From NCBI GenBank assembly GCA_029785235.1, contig JAFMAA010000028.1, forward strand, positions 1-12,034: a stretch of DNA of 12,034 nucleotides, in the 5' to 3' direction. Each line of letters starts with the position of its first letter. Positions within the stretch are counted from its first letter, which is position 1. This document shows positions 1-7,448 of the stretch, one piece after another. The stretch comes from Nitrososphaerota archaeon (GTDB taxonomy: Archaea; Thermoproteota; Nitrososphaeria; Nitrososphaerales; UBA183). The notes below the pieces were generated by a model. That model had not been told where the DNA came from and searched no databases. It saw only the letters and a program-made list of their open reading frames with translations. The position numbers and the translations under genes were made by a program.

Positions 1-493
1 CAAAATGCTTGCGAGGCTCCTTCTTCCCTTCCACATAGAACAGGGCCACACCCTTGAGCACCCCAAGGCAGTACGCGGCCGCGTCCTGCCGCAGACCCTT
101 CTTCCAGAGGTCCACCATATGCTCAGGGCAATCCTCCATCTCCTCCTGGAACATGTCCCCCGCGCTCTCACTGGGGTCGTAGTACTCTCCATAGCGGTCT
201 GACCCGGCGCGTTCATCCGCCCACTCCGGGTCGAGTTGGTTGAGGTCTGCGAGAACGTCTTGGGCAACCTCGTTGACGTCCACACCTTTCATCCGTTCCA
301 CAACGAGAGCCGCGTAGCTCCTCCGTAGCTCCCGGACCCGGGGCACGATACTCGCGTTCTCTCTTGCAAGATGAACCATGATGTATCGCACCTCCTCGTC
401 ACCAAGGCGTCCGAACAGGCGACGTGCCGAGAGAATCAGCTCCTCTCGCGAGTCTGGGGGGTAACTCTTCCTAGGGTGACCGGGCTTCGCCAT
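1..493 (-). CDS. Unidentified protein, N-terminal 164 residues (3' end beyond window)
   Basis: The reading frame is open from an ATG at 493 to the left edge, so only the first 164 residues are visible. It starts MAKPGHPRKSYPPDSREEL. The visible part is highly charged and looks mostly helical: a basic N-terminus, a segment rich in Arg and Glu (about residues 15-70), an acidic stretch (about 75-120), and a final part with hydrophobic patches around YCLGVLKGVALFYVEG. There is no signal peptide or clear membrane helix. A purine-rich AAAAGG lies directly before the ATG and AGAGAGG lies about 12 bases upstream. It is divergent from the recombinase gene, so it probably belongs to the flank or to a separate unit of the island. 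I do not recognise the family. The third-position GC bias and uninterrupted frame support a real gene; its function is unknown. Confidence 0.65.
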   Translation of the reverse strand, partial: MAKPGHPRKSYPPDSREELILSARRLFGRLGDEEVRYIMVHLARENASIVPRVRELRRSYAALVVERMKGVDVNEVAQDVLADLNQLDPEWADERAGSDRYGEYYDPSESAGDMFQEEMEDCPEHMVDLWKKGLRQDAAAYCLGVLKGVALFYVEGKKEPRKHF

Positions 494-684
494 GCCTTTT
501 ACAGACCTCTCTCACCACAAGACAACTCGGGCATGAACCTGTCTCCCGGCTTCATGGCGACCCTCCGGCCCTGCACCTGAGGGCTACTCCATGCGTCTTC
601 GGTTCGATGGCCAACTCAGGAAGCTCTTGTCGTTCGCTCGGGTATGACTCAATCAGGGCCCCGAACGCCCCCGAAAGGAAGCAG
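494..684. other. Divergent intergenic region with two small inverted repeats
   Basis: This 191-base stretch separates the minus-strand gene ending at the left edge from the plus-strand recombinase, so it must hold promoters for both. Two small palindromic elements are visible. CATGAA (532-537) and TTCATG (551-556) are 13 bases apart and could be a weak operator. GCCCT (568-572) and AGGGC (580-584) enclose a 7-base loop. I found no convincing -35/-10 pair, tRNA or attachment-site repeat. A longer reading of the recombinase frame would start at 607 inside this region, but that start has no ribosome binding site. Confidence 0.35.
675..679 (+). promoter_or_regulatory. Ribosome binding site setting the recombinase start
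   Basis: AAGGA lies five bases before the ATG at 685. The alternative in-frame ATG at 607 has no purine-rich sequence before it, so this site decides the start. Confidence 0.6.
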
Positions 685-1749
685 ATGAAGTCAGTCGAGC
701 GTTGTTGGCAAGAGCGGGGAAAGGCGTTTGTCGATTGGAAGAGGCAGCAGGACGAGGTGACGGAGGGATGGCTCGCGCGAATGCTGTGGTGCATACGCCG
801 GATGCCTGTACTACTCCGCCCTCTCGGGTTCGATCCTGCTCCGACACCACGGAAGGTCGGAGTCGAGCACATTCGCGCGCTGAAGGAGAAGATAGGTTGG
901 GAGCCGACCACGATGGCGAACTTCTTCAACTGTTTGCGACCATTTTTGAAGTGGATTGGGAACCCGATCGCGGACCATAGAGGTGTCTGGTGTCTACCTA
1001 CGGGAAAGCTCTCGCATCGACGCTGGTTGACGGAGGAACAACTGGTAGCTCTCTTTCGAGGGGCGCAGAGACTAACCAGTCAGCCAGTAAACCCCCATGC
1101 CAGACCCCCTCGCGTGCCCGGCATCAACTACCTCGCACCTGCGTTGGTGGCGTGCGAAGGGTTCAACGCCCTGCGACGCATCGAGGTCCAGCGGCTCAGA
1201 GTAAAGAACCTCGATTTTGAGGGCTCCCGAATGATGGTTCATGGAAAGGGCCGGAATGGTGGGAAGTGGCGAACGATCCCCATGACCGAATCTGCGAAAG
1301 CGGTCCTTCAGCCTCTGGCCCAAGGAAGAGCTCCGGAGGACCACGTCTTCCCAGGTATGGAGCCAGGCCGGTCAATATGCCATAGCGGCACGGACCAGCT
1401 CATCCAGAGGTCAGCCCATCTTGCAGGATTCCCCACGAACGCCAGGGGTTGGGCTCTGGTCTCCCACCACGACCTTCGGCGCACGTTCGGTCGAATCGCA
1501 TACTACGCAGGGATGAACCTCGTGGAGCTGAAGAACTTCTACGGGCACACGTCCATCGATATGACGGCGCACTACATCGGAATGGACGAGGACAGGATGA
1601 GAGATGGGGTCGCAAAGTTCGATGCAAAGATGGGGGATCTGTTTCACTCATCGCGATTCCGTTCATGGAGCGCGCCGTCGCCCGGGTCTTCCTCTTCACG
1701 GAGGCCCAAGGGGGTGTGCACAAGAAGACAGGGAAAGAAACGTTCATAG
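685..1749 (+). CDS. Tyrosine recombinase / integrase
   Basis: A site-specific recombinase of the phage-integrase family, 354 residues from the ATG at 685. These enzymes cut and rejoin DNA through a covalent 3'-phosphotyrosine and move islands or phages in and out of the chromosome. The N-terminal part (about 1-110) fits a SAM-like core-binding domain; the catalytic domain spans about 115-325. All expected active-site residues are visible: Arg164 in ALRRIEV, Lys188 in HGKGR, His262 and Arg265 in HHDLRR, His288 in FYGHTS, and Tyr297 in AHYIG. The final 30 residues (about 323-354) are low-complexity Ser/Arg/Lys and not typical of the fold. The gene lies only 26 bases before the helicase gene on the same strand, so it may be co-transcribed with the restriction-modification pair. 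No attachment site or tRNA target was found nearby. Confidence 0.93.
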   Translation: MKSVERCWQERGKAFVDWKRQQDEVTEGWLARMLWCIRRMPVLLRPLGFDPAPTPRKVGVEHIRALKEKIGWEPTTMANFFNCLRPFLKWIGNPIADHRGVWCLPTGKLSHRRWLTEEQLVALFRGAQRLTSQPVNPHARPPRVPGINYLAPALVACEGFNALRRIEVQRLRVKNLDFEGSRMMVHGKGRNGGKWRTIPMTESAKAVLQPLAQGRAPEDHVFPGMEPGRSICHSGTDQLIQRSAHLAGFPTNARGWALVSHHDLRRTFGRIAYYAGMNLVELKNFYGHTSIDMTAHYIGMDEDRMRDGVAKFDAKMGDLFHSSRFRSWSAPSPGSSSSRRPKGVCTRRQGKKRS

Positions 1750-1767
1750 ACTGAGACGACTCACAAC

Positions 1768-1775
1768 AAAGGGGG
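1768..1775 (+). promoter_or_regulatory. Ribosome binding site of the helicase-nuclease gene
   Basis: AAAGGGGG directly abuts the ATG at 1776. The spacing is better for the in-frame GTG at 1782, six bases after the G run. The true start may therefore be two codons downstream of the one listed; the conserved-looking VVIENP segment is retained either way. Confidence 0.45.
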
Positions 1776-4700
1776 ATGCTGGTGCCTGGACGTCGAGTGG
1801 TCATCGAGAACCCTGTCTTGAACTCTCCCTTCGAGTTCCCAAAGAAGCACTGGAAGTTTTCAGTCGATGGCATTACTGATGAGGTCGTCAGCAAGCGTCG
1901 TCCGAGTTCCTATTTCATTCCAATTGCCCCTCCAAGGAAACGCGGCCGAGGAGCACAGACCACGCTAGATACAGGATGGACCCAAGATCGCGTCAGAGAG
2001 AATGCCTGGATCAACGACGTAAGAGCCGCGGTGCATAGGTGGAGAATGACCCGTAGCTCCGACCGTTGGAACGTCACCCCTACTACGCGGAGGCTTTTCG
2101 AGTACTGGACAAGGCCAGGTCGCGACAAGCAACTGTTCTTCTGTCAGCTTGAGGCAGTTGAAACAATCATCTACATTACGGAAGTTGCCAAGCGGTCAGG
2201 TGTTCCTTGGATCGAGAATAGGCTCAGGGAAGAGTCTGACGCAGCCAACCCGGGCCTTTTCCGGATGGCCATGAAGATGGCCACCGGGAGTGGGAAGACC
2301 GTGGTAATGGCCATGTTGATTGCATGGCACACGCTCAACCGCCAGGCGAATCTCCGGGATCCAAGGTTTTCAGATACCTTCCTCGTGGTTACTCCAGGCA
2401 TCACCATACGTGACCGACTTCGGGTGCTCCTCCCGACCGATCCTGAGAACTACTACTTGGCTTGGGACCTCGTCCCCCCTCAACAGTTGGAACAACTGAG
2501 GAGAGCCCAGGTGATCGTGACGAACTTCCATTCGTTCATGCCTCGGGACACTGTGGATGCGGCCCGATTGACCAAGATCATGTTGGCACAGGGCTCCAAA
2601 GGATCCTTCACGGAAACGTCAGACCAGGTGGTCAACCGGGTCTGCAGGGAGTTTGCGAGCAAGAAGGGCATTGTCGTAATCAATGACGAAGCCCACCACT
2701 GCTACCATCGAAAACAGCAACCTGACGAAGAACATCTTACGCGAGATGAGCGGGGCGAAGTCCTGGAGCGTGAGGAAGAGGCACGTGTGTGGAGCTCGGG
2801 TCTGGATGCGGTCAACCACAAACTCACCGTGAAGTCCGTATATGATCTCTCGGCCACACCCTTCTACCTGAAGGGGTCTGGCTATCCGGAAGGAACGTTG
2901 TTTCCGTGGGTCGTTTCCGACTTCTCCTTAATAGATGCCATTGAATCTGGCATCGTCAAGGTCCCAAGAGTGCCGGTCTCCGACGACCAGATGAAAGGCC
3001 CCATGCCGACCTATCGTGACCTCTGGTTGCGGATTCGGGATGGTTTGCCGAGGAAGGGCAAAGGGGAAGATCGCATTCGTGGTGAGCCAAGACCGCCTAA
3101 GGAGCTTGAGGGAGCGCTCGAGAGCCTCTATGGCCACTACAAGAAGTACTATCGAGCCTGGGAAAGTGATCAGGGGCAGAAGCGGAACGGGTCTGCGCCT
3201 CCCGTCTTCATCGTTGTCTGCAACAACACGAACGTTTCGAAACTTGTCTACGACCATGTCGCTGGGTGGGAGAAGGAACTAGGTAACGGGAAGAAGGTGA
3301 TTGTCCCCGGCAAGCTTGAGTTGTTCAACAACGAGGAATCTGGGCGATGGAAAGCTCGCCCCAACACAATTCTCATCGATAGTGCTCAGTTGGAAAGCGG
3401 CGAACCCCTCGCTCCCGAATTCAAGCTTTTGGTAGCACCATCCATTGAGGAATTCAAGAACGAATACCGGCTGCGATTCCCCGGAAGAGATCCCGAGTCC
3501 CTGACAGACGCTGATATCCTGCGGGAAGTGATGAATACCGTTGGCAAACCTGGCAAGCTCGGGGAAGACGTAAGGTGCGTGGTCAGTGTTTCCATGCTCA
3601 CAGAGGGGTGGGATGCGAACACTGTCACGCACATCCTCGGAGTGAGAGCATTTGGAACCCAACTGCTCTGCGAACAGGTTATCGGAAGGGCGCTGCGGAG
3701 ACGCAGTTACGTGCCTGGACCGGATGGCATGTTGGGTCCGGAATACGCGGAAGTCTATGGGGTCCCTTTCTCATTCATCCCGACATCTGGCTCTGCGCCG
3801 AACCCTCGCCCAGAAACCCCGCCGACCCGCGTTCGGGCGATGCCAGAACGGGTAGCGTGCGAGATCACGTTCCCTCGGGTGTCAGGCTACAGATATGAAT
3901 TCCCTTTGGAACAACTCAAGGTTGCTTTCAGCAAGGAAAGTCGGATGGTTCTTTCCACATCTGAATTGCCCTCGAAGGTTCGCCTGGACCCCATAATCGG
4001 CGAATCCAGTGTGCATGACCTCGGGACACTGAAAGAGAGGAGGCTTCAGCAGGTGGAATACGTAGTGGCTCGGAGAACCTTGGAGCGGTTCTTCCGCGAT
4101 GACAATGGTAGTCCGAAGTCATGGCTCTTCCCGCAACTCCTCAACATCACCCGAAAATGGGTCAGGGAATGCCTGACGACCGAGGATGATGCGTTTCCCC
4201 AGTGGCTGTTGATTGCCGAGTTTTCTCATGCTGCTGCCGAGAAGATATACCGGTCCATCGCAATCGGGTCGACGTCCCCCAAGGACCGACAGATTGTCGC
4301 GCTACTCCAACCCTACGACTCAGTTGGGTCTACCAAGAACGTTGCTTTCGACACTCGCCGTGCCGTATTCGAGACCGACCCCACACGCTGCCACCTGAAC
4401 TACGTCGTTGCAGACACTGATTCATGGGAACAACGCCTAGCGCTTGCTCTTGAGGACATGAATGAGGTCGCCTCCTACGTCAAGAACCAGAACATGGGGT
4501 TCAGCATCCCTTACACCTTCCGTGGAGAGGAAAGCAACTACATCCCGGACTTCATTGCGAGGGTGAAACGAAAGGATGGGTCGGTCATCAACCTCATCTT
4601 AGAGGTAACTGGAGAGAGACGGAAGGACAAGGAGTCTAAGGTCGCAACTGCACGGGAGTTCTGGGTCCCTGGTGTGAATGCGTTAGGGCGGTTCGGCAGT

Positions 4701-4808
4701 TGGGACTTCCTTGAGGTCGACAACCCGTATGATGCGAAGCAGATCATCCGCTCGTATCTGTCAGGCAAGTCGGATGTTCCACAGAAGAGGTCAGAAGATG
4801 GCGAGTAA
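1776..4808 (+). CDS. Type III-like restriction helicase-nuclease (Res subunit)
   Basis: A superfamily 2 helicase with a C-terminal nuclease region, 1010 residues, resembling restriction subunits of the BPTD_3080 type. It would translocate on DNA using ATP and cut DNA lacking host methylation. Visible helicase motifs: Walker A ATGSGKT (169-175), Walker B/DEAH in INDEAHHCYH (302-311), SAT in DLSATP (357-362), TEGWDAN (609-615) and QVIGRALRR (634-642). Near the end, IPDFIARV (922-929) followed by LILEVTG (940-946) and a Lys-rich stretch has the layout of a PD-(D/E)XK nuclease, with Thr944 where the classical lysine sits. The N-terminal VVIENPVLNSPFEFP and RRPSSYFIPI segments (8-22, 41-50) fit the same family as I know it. 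The stop overlaps the methyltransferase start by 11 bases, indicating translational coupling and a two-subunit enzyme. An exact family name would need a profile search. Confidence 0.9.
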   Translation: MLVPGRRVVIENPVLNSPFEFPKKHWKFSVDGITDEVVSKRRPSSYFIPIAPPRKRGRGAQTTLDTGWTQDRVRENAWINDVRAAVHRWRMTRSSDRWNVTPTTRRLFEYWTRPGRDKQLFFCQLEAVETIIYITEVAKRSGVPWIENRLREESDAANPGLFRMAMKMATGSGKTVVMAMLIAWHTLNRQANLRDPRFSDTFLVVTPGITIRDRLRVLLPTDPENYYLAWDLVPPQQLEQLRRAQVIVTNFHSFMPRDTVDAARLTKIMLAQGSKGSFTETSDQVVNRVCREFASKKGIVVINDEAHHCYHRKQQPDEEHLTRDERGEVLEREEEARVWSSGLDAVNHKLTVKSVYDLSATPFYLKGSGYPEGTLFPWVVSDFSLIDAIESGIVKVPRVPVSDDQMKGPMPTYRDLWLRIRDGLPRKGKGEDRIRGEPRPPKELEGALESLYGHYKKYYRAWESDQGQKRNGSAPPVFIVVCNNTNVSKLVYDHVAGWEKELGNGKKVIVPGKLELFNNEESGRWKARPNTILIDSAQLESGEPLAPEFKLLVAPSIEEFKNEYRLRFPGRDPESLTDADILREVMNTVGKPGKLGEDVRCVVSVSMLTEGWDANTVTHILGVRAFGTQLLCEQVIGRALRRRSYVPGPDGMLGPEYAEVYGVPFSFIPTSGSAPNPRPETPPTRVRAMPERVACEITFPRVSGYRYEFPLEQLKVAFSKESRMVLSTSELPSKVRLDPIIGESSVHDLGTLKERRLQQVEYVVARRTLERFFRDDNGSPKSWLFPQLLNITRKWVRECLTTEDDAFPQWLLIAEFSHAAAEKIYRSIAIGSTSPKDRQIVALLQPYDSVGSTKNVAFDTRRAVFETDPTRCHLNYVVADTDSWEQRLALALEDMNEVASYVKNQNMGFSIPYTFRGEESNYIPDFIARVKRKDGSVINLILEVTGERRKDKESKVATAREFWVPGVNALGRFGSWDFLEVDNPYDAKQIIRSYLSGKSDVPQKRSEDGE
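4786..4790 (+). promoter_or_regulatory. Ribosome binding site setting the methyltransferase start
   Basis: AGAGG lies seven bases before the ATG at 4798, inside the end of the helicase gene. It supports 4798 over an in-frame ATG at 4711, whose extra 29 residues are just Arg/Ser-rich out-of-frame reading of the helicase gene. Confidence 0.65.
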
Positions 4809-7431
4809 GCCGGCCAAAACAGCAGCCCCACCAAAGCCGATCGAAGCAATAGTCCACAAGGAAGCGAAGCGTCGAAACATTCCGACAAGAGAGCTTCGTG
4901 GTTTTGTTCGCGAAGACGAGACGAAGCCCAAAGCCCTGCTCTATCCTCGCGACCCATCCCTGGACCCCCAGCTCGTGTGGAAGGGGAAGGATGCGCAAGA
5001 TTCGACACCCCTATCGGTGCCGGCTGTACCCATATACATTCAAGAGAAGGTTTCACCACAGGCTTTGGTGGATGACATCAGACTCGAAGCACAGAAGGGT
5101 AAGCCCCGCCAAACCACCCTATTCGCAGACTTCAACGGAATCGCATTCGACAAACTCGTGGACTTCTATCATCACGACCAGAATTGGACAAACCGGATGA
5201 TTCTAGGGGATTCTCTCCTTGTGATGAATTCTCTGGTTGAGAAGGAGGACCTGAAGGGAAGGGTTCAGGCAATCTACGTCGACCCACCCTACGGAATCAA
5301 GTTCGGATCTAATTGGCAGGTATCGACAAGAAAGAAGGAGTTGCGAGACGGACGTCCTGAGGATGCCACTCGACAGCCCGAGCAGATCAAGGCCTTCCGA
5401 GACACGTGGGAGCTAGGCATCCACTCGTACCTTGCCTACCTGAGAGATCGCTTGTCGATTGCGCATGAGCTGCTCACCGAATCAGGGAGCGTGTTCCTGC
5501 AGATTGGAGACACGAATCTCCATCTAGTCAGGTCGCTGCTTGATGAAGTCTTCGGCGCAGACAATTTCTGCGCCATCATCTCCTTCACTACCACAGGAGG
5601 ACAATCAACACAACTGCTCGCGTCGGTCTGCGACTATATTCTCTGGTATGCTAAGGACAAGGAGGCAGTCAAGTACCGACAACTCTACGCTCCTAAGACG
5701 AGCGAAAAAGATGTTGGCAGGTTTGAGTGGGTCGAGTCGCCCGATGGCAAAGTGCTTCGTGAACTGACCGATGAGGAGCTGGGAGACCCGTCACTCATTC
5801 CTCAAGGATGGCGTCTCCTGGTCCATGACAACATTACATCTCAAGGAGAGAGCAAGGAGTCTTCTGCCCCATTTATTTGGGAGGGGACGTCGTATTCAGT
5901 CCCAGCCAATTCACATTGGAAGACGACTCCAGAGGGAATGAAGCGTCTCGCTCAGGCAGGTCGCCTGATGGCGATTGGGTCGACACTTCGATTCAAGCGC
6001 TTCCTGGACGATTTCCCGGTTTCCCCTCTGGATGCTGTGTGGATGGACACTGCCACGAGCGGCTTCGGCGAAAAGAAACGCTATGTTGTACAGACCAACC
6101 CACTCGTCGTTGCCCGCTGCCTATTGATGACAACGGATCCAGGCGATCTCATCCTCGACCCCACCTGCGGGAGCGGGACCACAGCCTACGCAGCCGAGCT
6201 CTATGGTAGAAGATGGATTACGATCGACACGAGCAGAGTTGCTGTTGCCCTCGCTCGTGCTCGCTTGATGACGGCCAAGTATCCATACTTCCTTCTCTCT
6301 GATAGTCCGGAAGGTGTCTCCAAGGAGGTCGAGATTACTGGCCGACCGACTGGGGTCCAGAGCACTTCGAACGATATCAGGAAGGGGTTCGTCTACGAGC
6401 GAGTCCCCCATGTTACGCTCAAGTCCATCGCCAACAATCACGAGATTTCTGCAGGCAAGTCTCGAAAGGAGATTCGCGCGGCCATTAGCGGGTTAGCTGA
6501 AATCGAGCTGCGGTACGACCGTCCCTACGAAGACCCTCGAAGGATACGTGTCAGTGGACCATTCACCGTCGAGAGTCTCTCACCCCACCGCACAATCGAC
6601 GGAATCGGGGGAACTGACTTTGATGCCCCATCCAAGGCTTCAACGAGCGCATCTCCCAAGTCCTTTGTCGATGTGGTCCTGGAGAATCTTCGGGTGGCGG
6701 GTGTTCAAAACACGACCAAGGGTGAGCGGCTGAAGTTTACGAGGGCCGACATCTACCCAGGAGCGTCTATCAACGCCGAGGGTGAGTGCCAAGAAGGATC
6801 CGCCAATCGGAGGGTTGCAATCTGCATTGGCCCAGAGCATGGGACCGTTGGCCCCGACCTTGTGAAGGAAGCCGCGAAGGAAGCGGTAGAGGGGAGGGGG
6901 TTCGATTTGTTGGTGGTTTGCGGCTTTGCCTTTGACCCCTATGTCAGCGAGGAAGCGAAACAGTACGGCAAGCTCACGGTCCTGATGGCTCGCATGAACC
7001 CCGATTTGGCGATGGGGGACGAGTTGCTAAAGAAGACTGGCTCAGGCAACCTGTTCACAGTCTTTGGAGAGCCAGACCTTCTGGTGAAGAAGAACAACGG
7101 AACGGTTGTTATCGAGGTGAAGGGGGTTGACGTCTACGATCCTACCACCGGAGCCATTCGCAGCCACTCCACGGATGACATTGCTTGTTGGTTCATCGAC
7201 ACGGACTACAACGGAGAGAGCTTCTTTGTGCGTCATGCATACTTCTGCGGCGGAGACGAACCCTACGACAAGCTGAAACGGGCTTTGAGGGCCGACATCA
7301 ATGAAGATGCATGGAAAACAATCTACTCTACCGTCAGCCGGCCCTTTGACAAGCCCAAGACGGGGAGAATCGCCGTCAAGGTGATAAACCACTATGGGGA
7401 CGAGGTCCTGAAAGTTCTGAAGATCAGCTAG
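4798..7431 (+). CDS. Site-specific DNA methyltransferase, beta-type (Mod subunit)
   Basis: An 877-residue DNA methyltransferase, probably adenine-N6, that would mark host DNA and give sequence specificity to the adjacent helicase-nuclease. Motif IV VDPPYGIKF (161-169) precedes motif I LDPTCGSGTT (453-462), the beta order of type III Mod enzymes. DPPY is the amino-methylation catalytic motif and DPTCGSGTT the S-adenosylmethionine site. ILGDSLLVMNSL (about 135-146) precedes motif IV as in related enzymes. The segment between IV and I (about 170-445) probably includes target recognition. A long C-terminal region (about 520-877), ending in segments such as STDDIACWFIDTDYNGESFF, goes beyond a minimal Mod. 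It contains GEPDLLV (757-763) and VIEVKG (771-776), a PD...ExK-like pattern. The gene overlaps the helicase gene by 11 bases and ends 15 bases from the convergent HerA gene. Confidence 0.92.
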   Translation: MASKPAKTAAPPKPIEAIVHKEAKRRNIPTRELRGFVREDETKPKALLYPRDPSLDPQLVWKGKDAQDSTPLSVPAVPIYIQEKVSPQALVDDIRLEAQKGKPRQTTLFADFNGIAFDKLVDFYHHDQNWTNRMILGDSLLVMNSLVEKEDLKGRVQAIYVDPPYGIKFGSNWQVSTRKKELRDGRPEDATRQPEQIKAFRDTWELGIHSYLAYLRDRLSIAHELLTESGSVFLQIGDTNLHLVRSLLDEVFGADNFCAIISFTTTGGQSTQLLASVCDYILWYAKDKEAVKYRQLYAPKTSEKDVGRFEWVESPDGKVLRELTDEELGDPSLIPQGWRLLVHDNITSQGESKESSAPFIWEGTSYSVPANSHWKTTPEGMKRLAQAGRLMAIGSTLRFKRFLDDFPVSPLDAVWMDTATSGFGEKKRYVVQTNPLVVARCLLMTTDPGDLILDPTCGSGTTAYAAELYGRRWITIDTSRVAVALARARLMTAKYPYFLLSDSPEGVSKEVEITGRPTGVQSTSNDIRKGFVYERVPHVTLKSIANNHEISAGKSRKEIRAAISGLAEIELRYDRPYEDPRRIRVSGPFTVESLSPHRTIDGIGGTDFDAPSKASTSASPKSFVDVVLENLRVAGVQNTTKGERLKFTRADIYPGASINAEGECQEGSANRRVAICIGPEHGTVGPDLVKEAAKEAVEGRGFDLLVVCGFAFDPYVSEEAKQYGKLTVLMARMNPDLAMGDELLKKTGSGNLFTVFGEPDLLVKKNNGTVVIEVKGVDVYDPTTGAIRSHSTDDIACWFIDTDYNGESFFVRHAYFCGGDEPYDKLKRALRADINEDAWKTIYSTVSRPFDKPKTGRIAVKVINHYGDEVLKVLKIS

Positions 7432-7448
7432 CCCCTCAAGTAGTGATC
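7422..7448. terminator. Possible stem-loop between convergent genes
   Basis: GATCA-G-CTA (7422-7430) can pair with TAGTGATC (7441-7448), leaving one bulged G and a 10-base loop. It spans the stop codons of both convergent genes. There is no T run on either side, so it is not a classical intrinsic terminator; a bidirectional transcription boundary is only a suggestion. Confidence 0.3.

Noticed and set aside
371..580. Plus-strand open frame of 69 codons
   Set aside because: Mostly antisense to the minus-strand gene at the left edge, with no motif or binding site.
627..648. Possible promoter TTGTCG ... TATGAC before the recombinase
   Set aside because: The spacer is only 10 bases, far from the usual 17.
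607..684. Longer N-terminus for the recombinase from the ATG at 607
   Set aside because: No ribosome binding site at 607, whereas AAGGA is well spaced before the ATG at 685; the extra 26 residues look non-coding.
1665..1754. Small 29-codon frame starting MERAVARVFL between recombinase and helicase genes
   Set aside because: Overlaps the recombinase end and is too short, with no good binding site; treated only as a possible frameshift hint.
1400..1894. Minus-strand open frame of 164 codons
   Set aside because: Antisense to the recombinase catalytic region and the start of the helicase gene; Ser/Arg-rich shadow frame.
4711..4797. Longer N-terminus for the methyltransferase from 4711
   Set aside because: Would overlap the helicase gene by 98 bases and adds an Arg/Ser-rich stretch; the ATG at 4798 has a good binding site.
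4538..5059. Minus-strand open frame of 173 codons across the Res-Mod junction
   Set aside because: Antisense to two genes with clear motifs; composition is that of a shadow frame.
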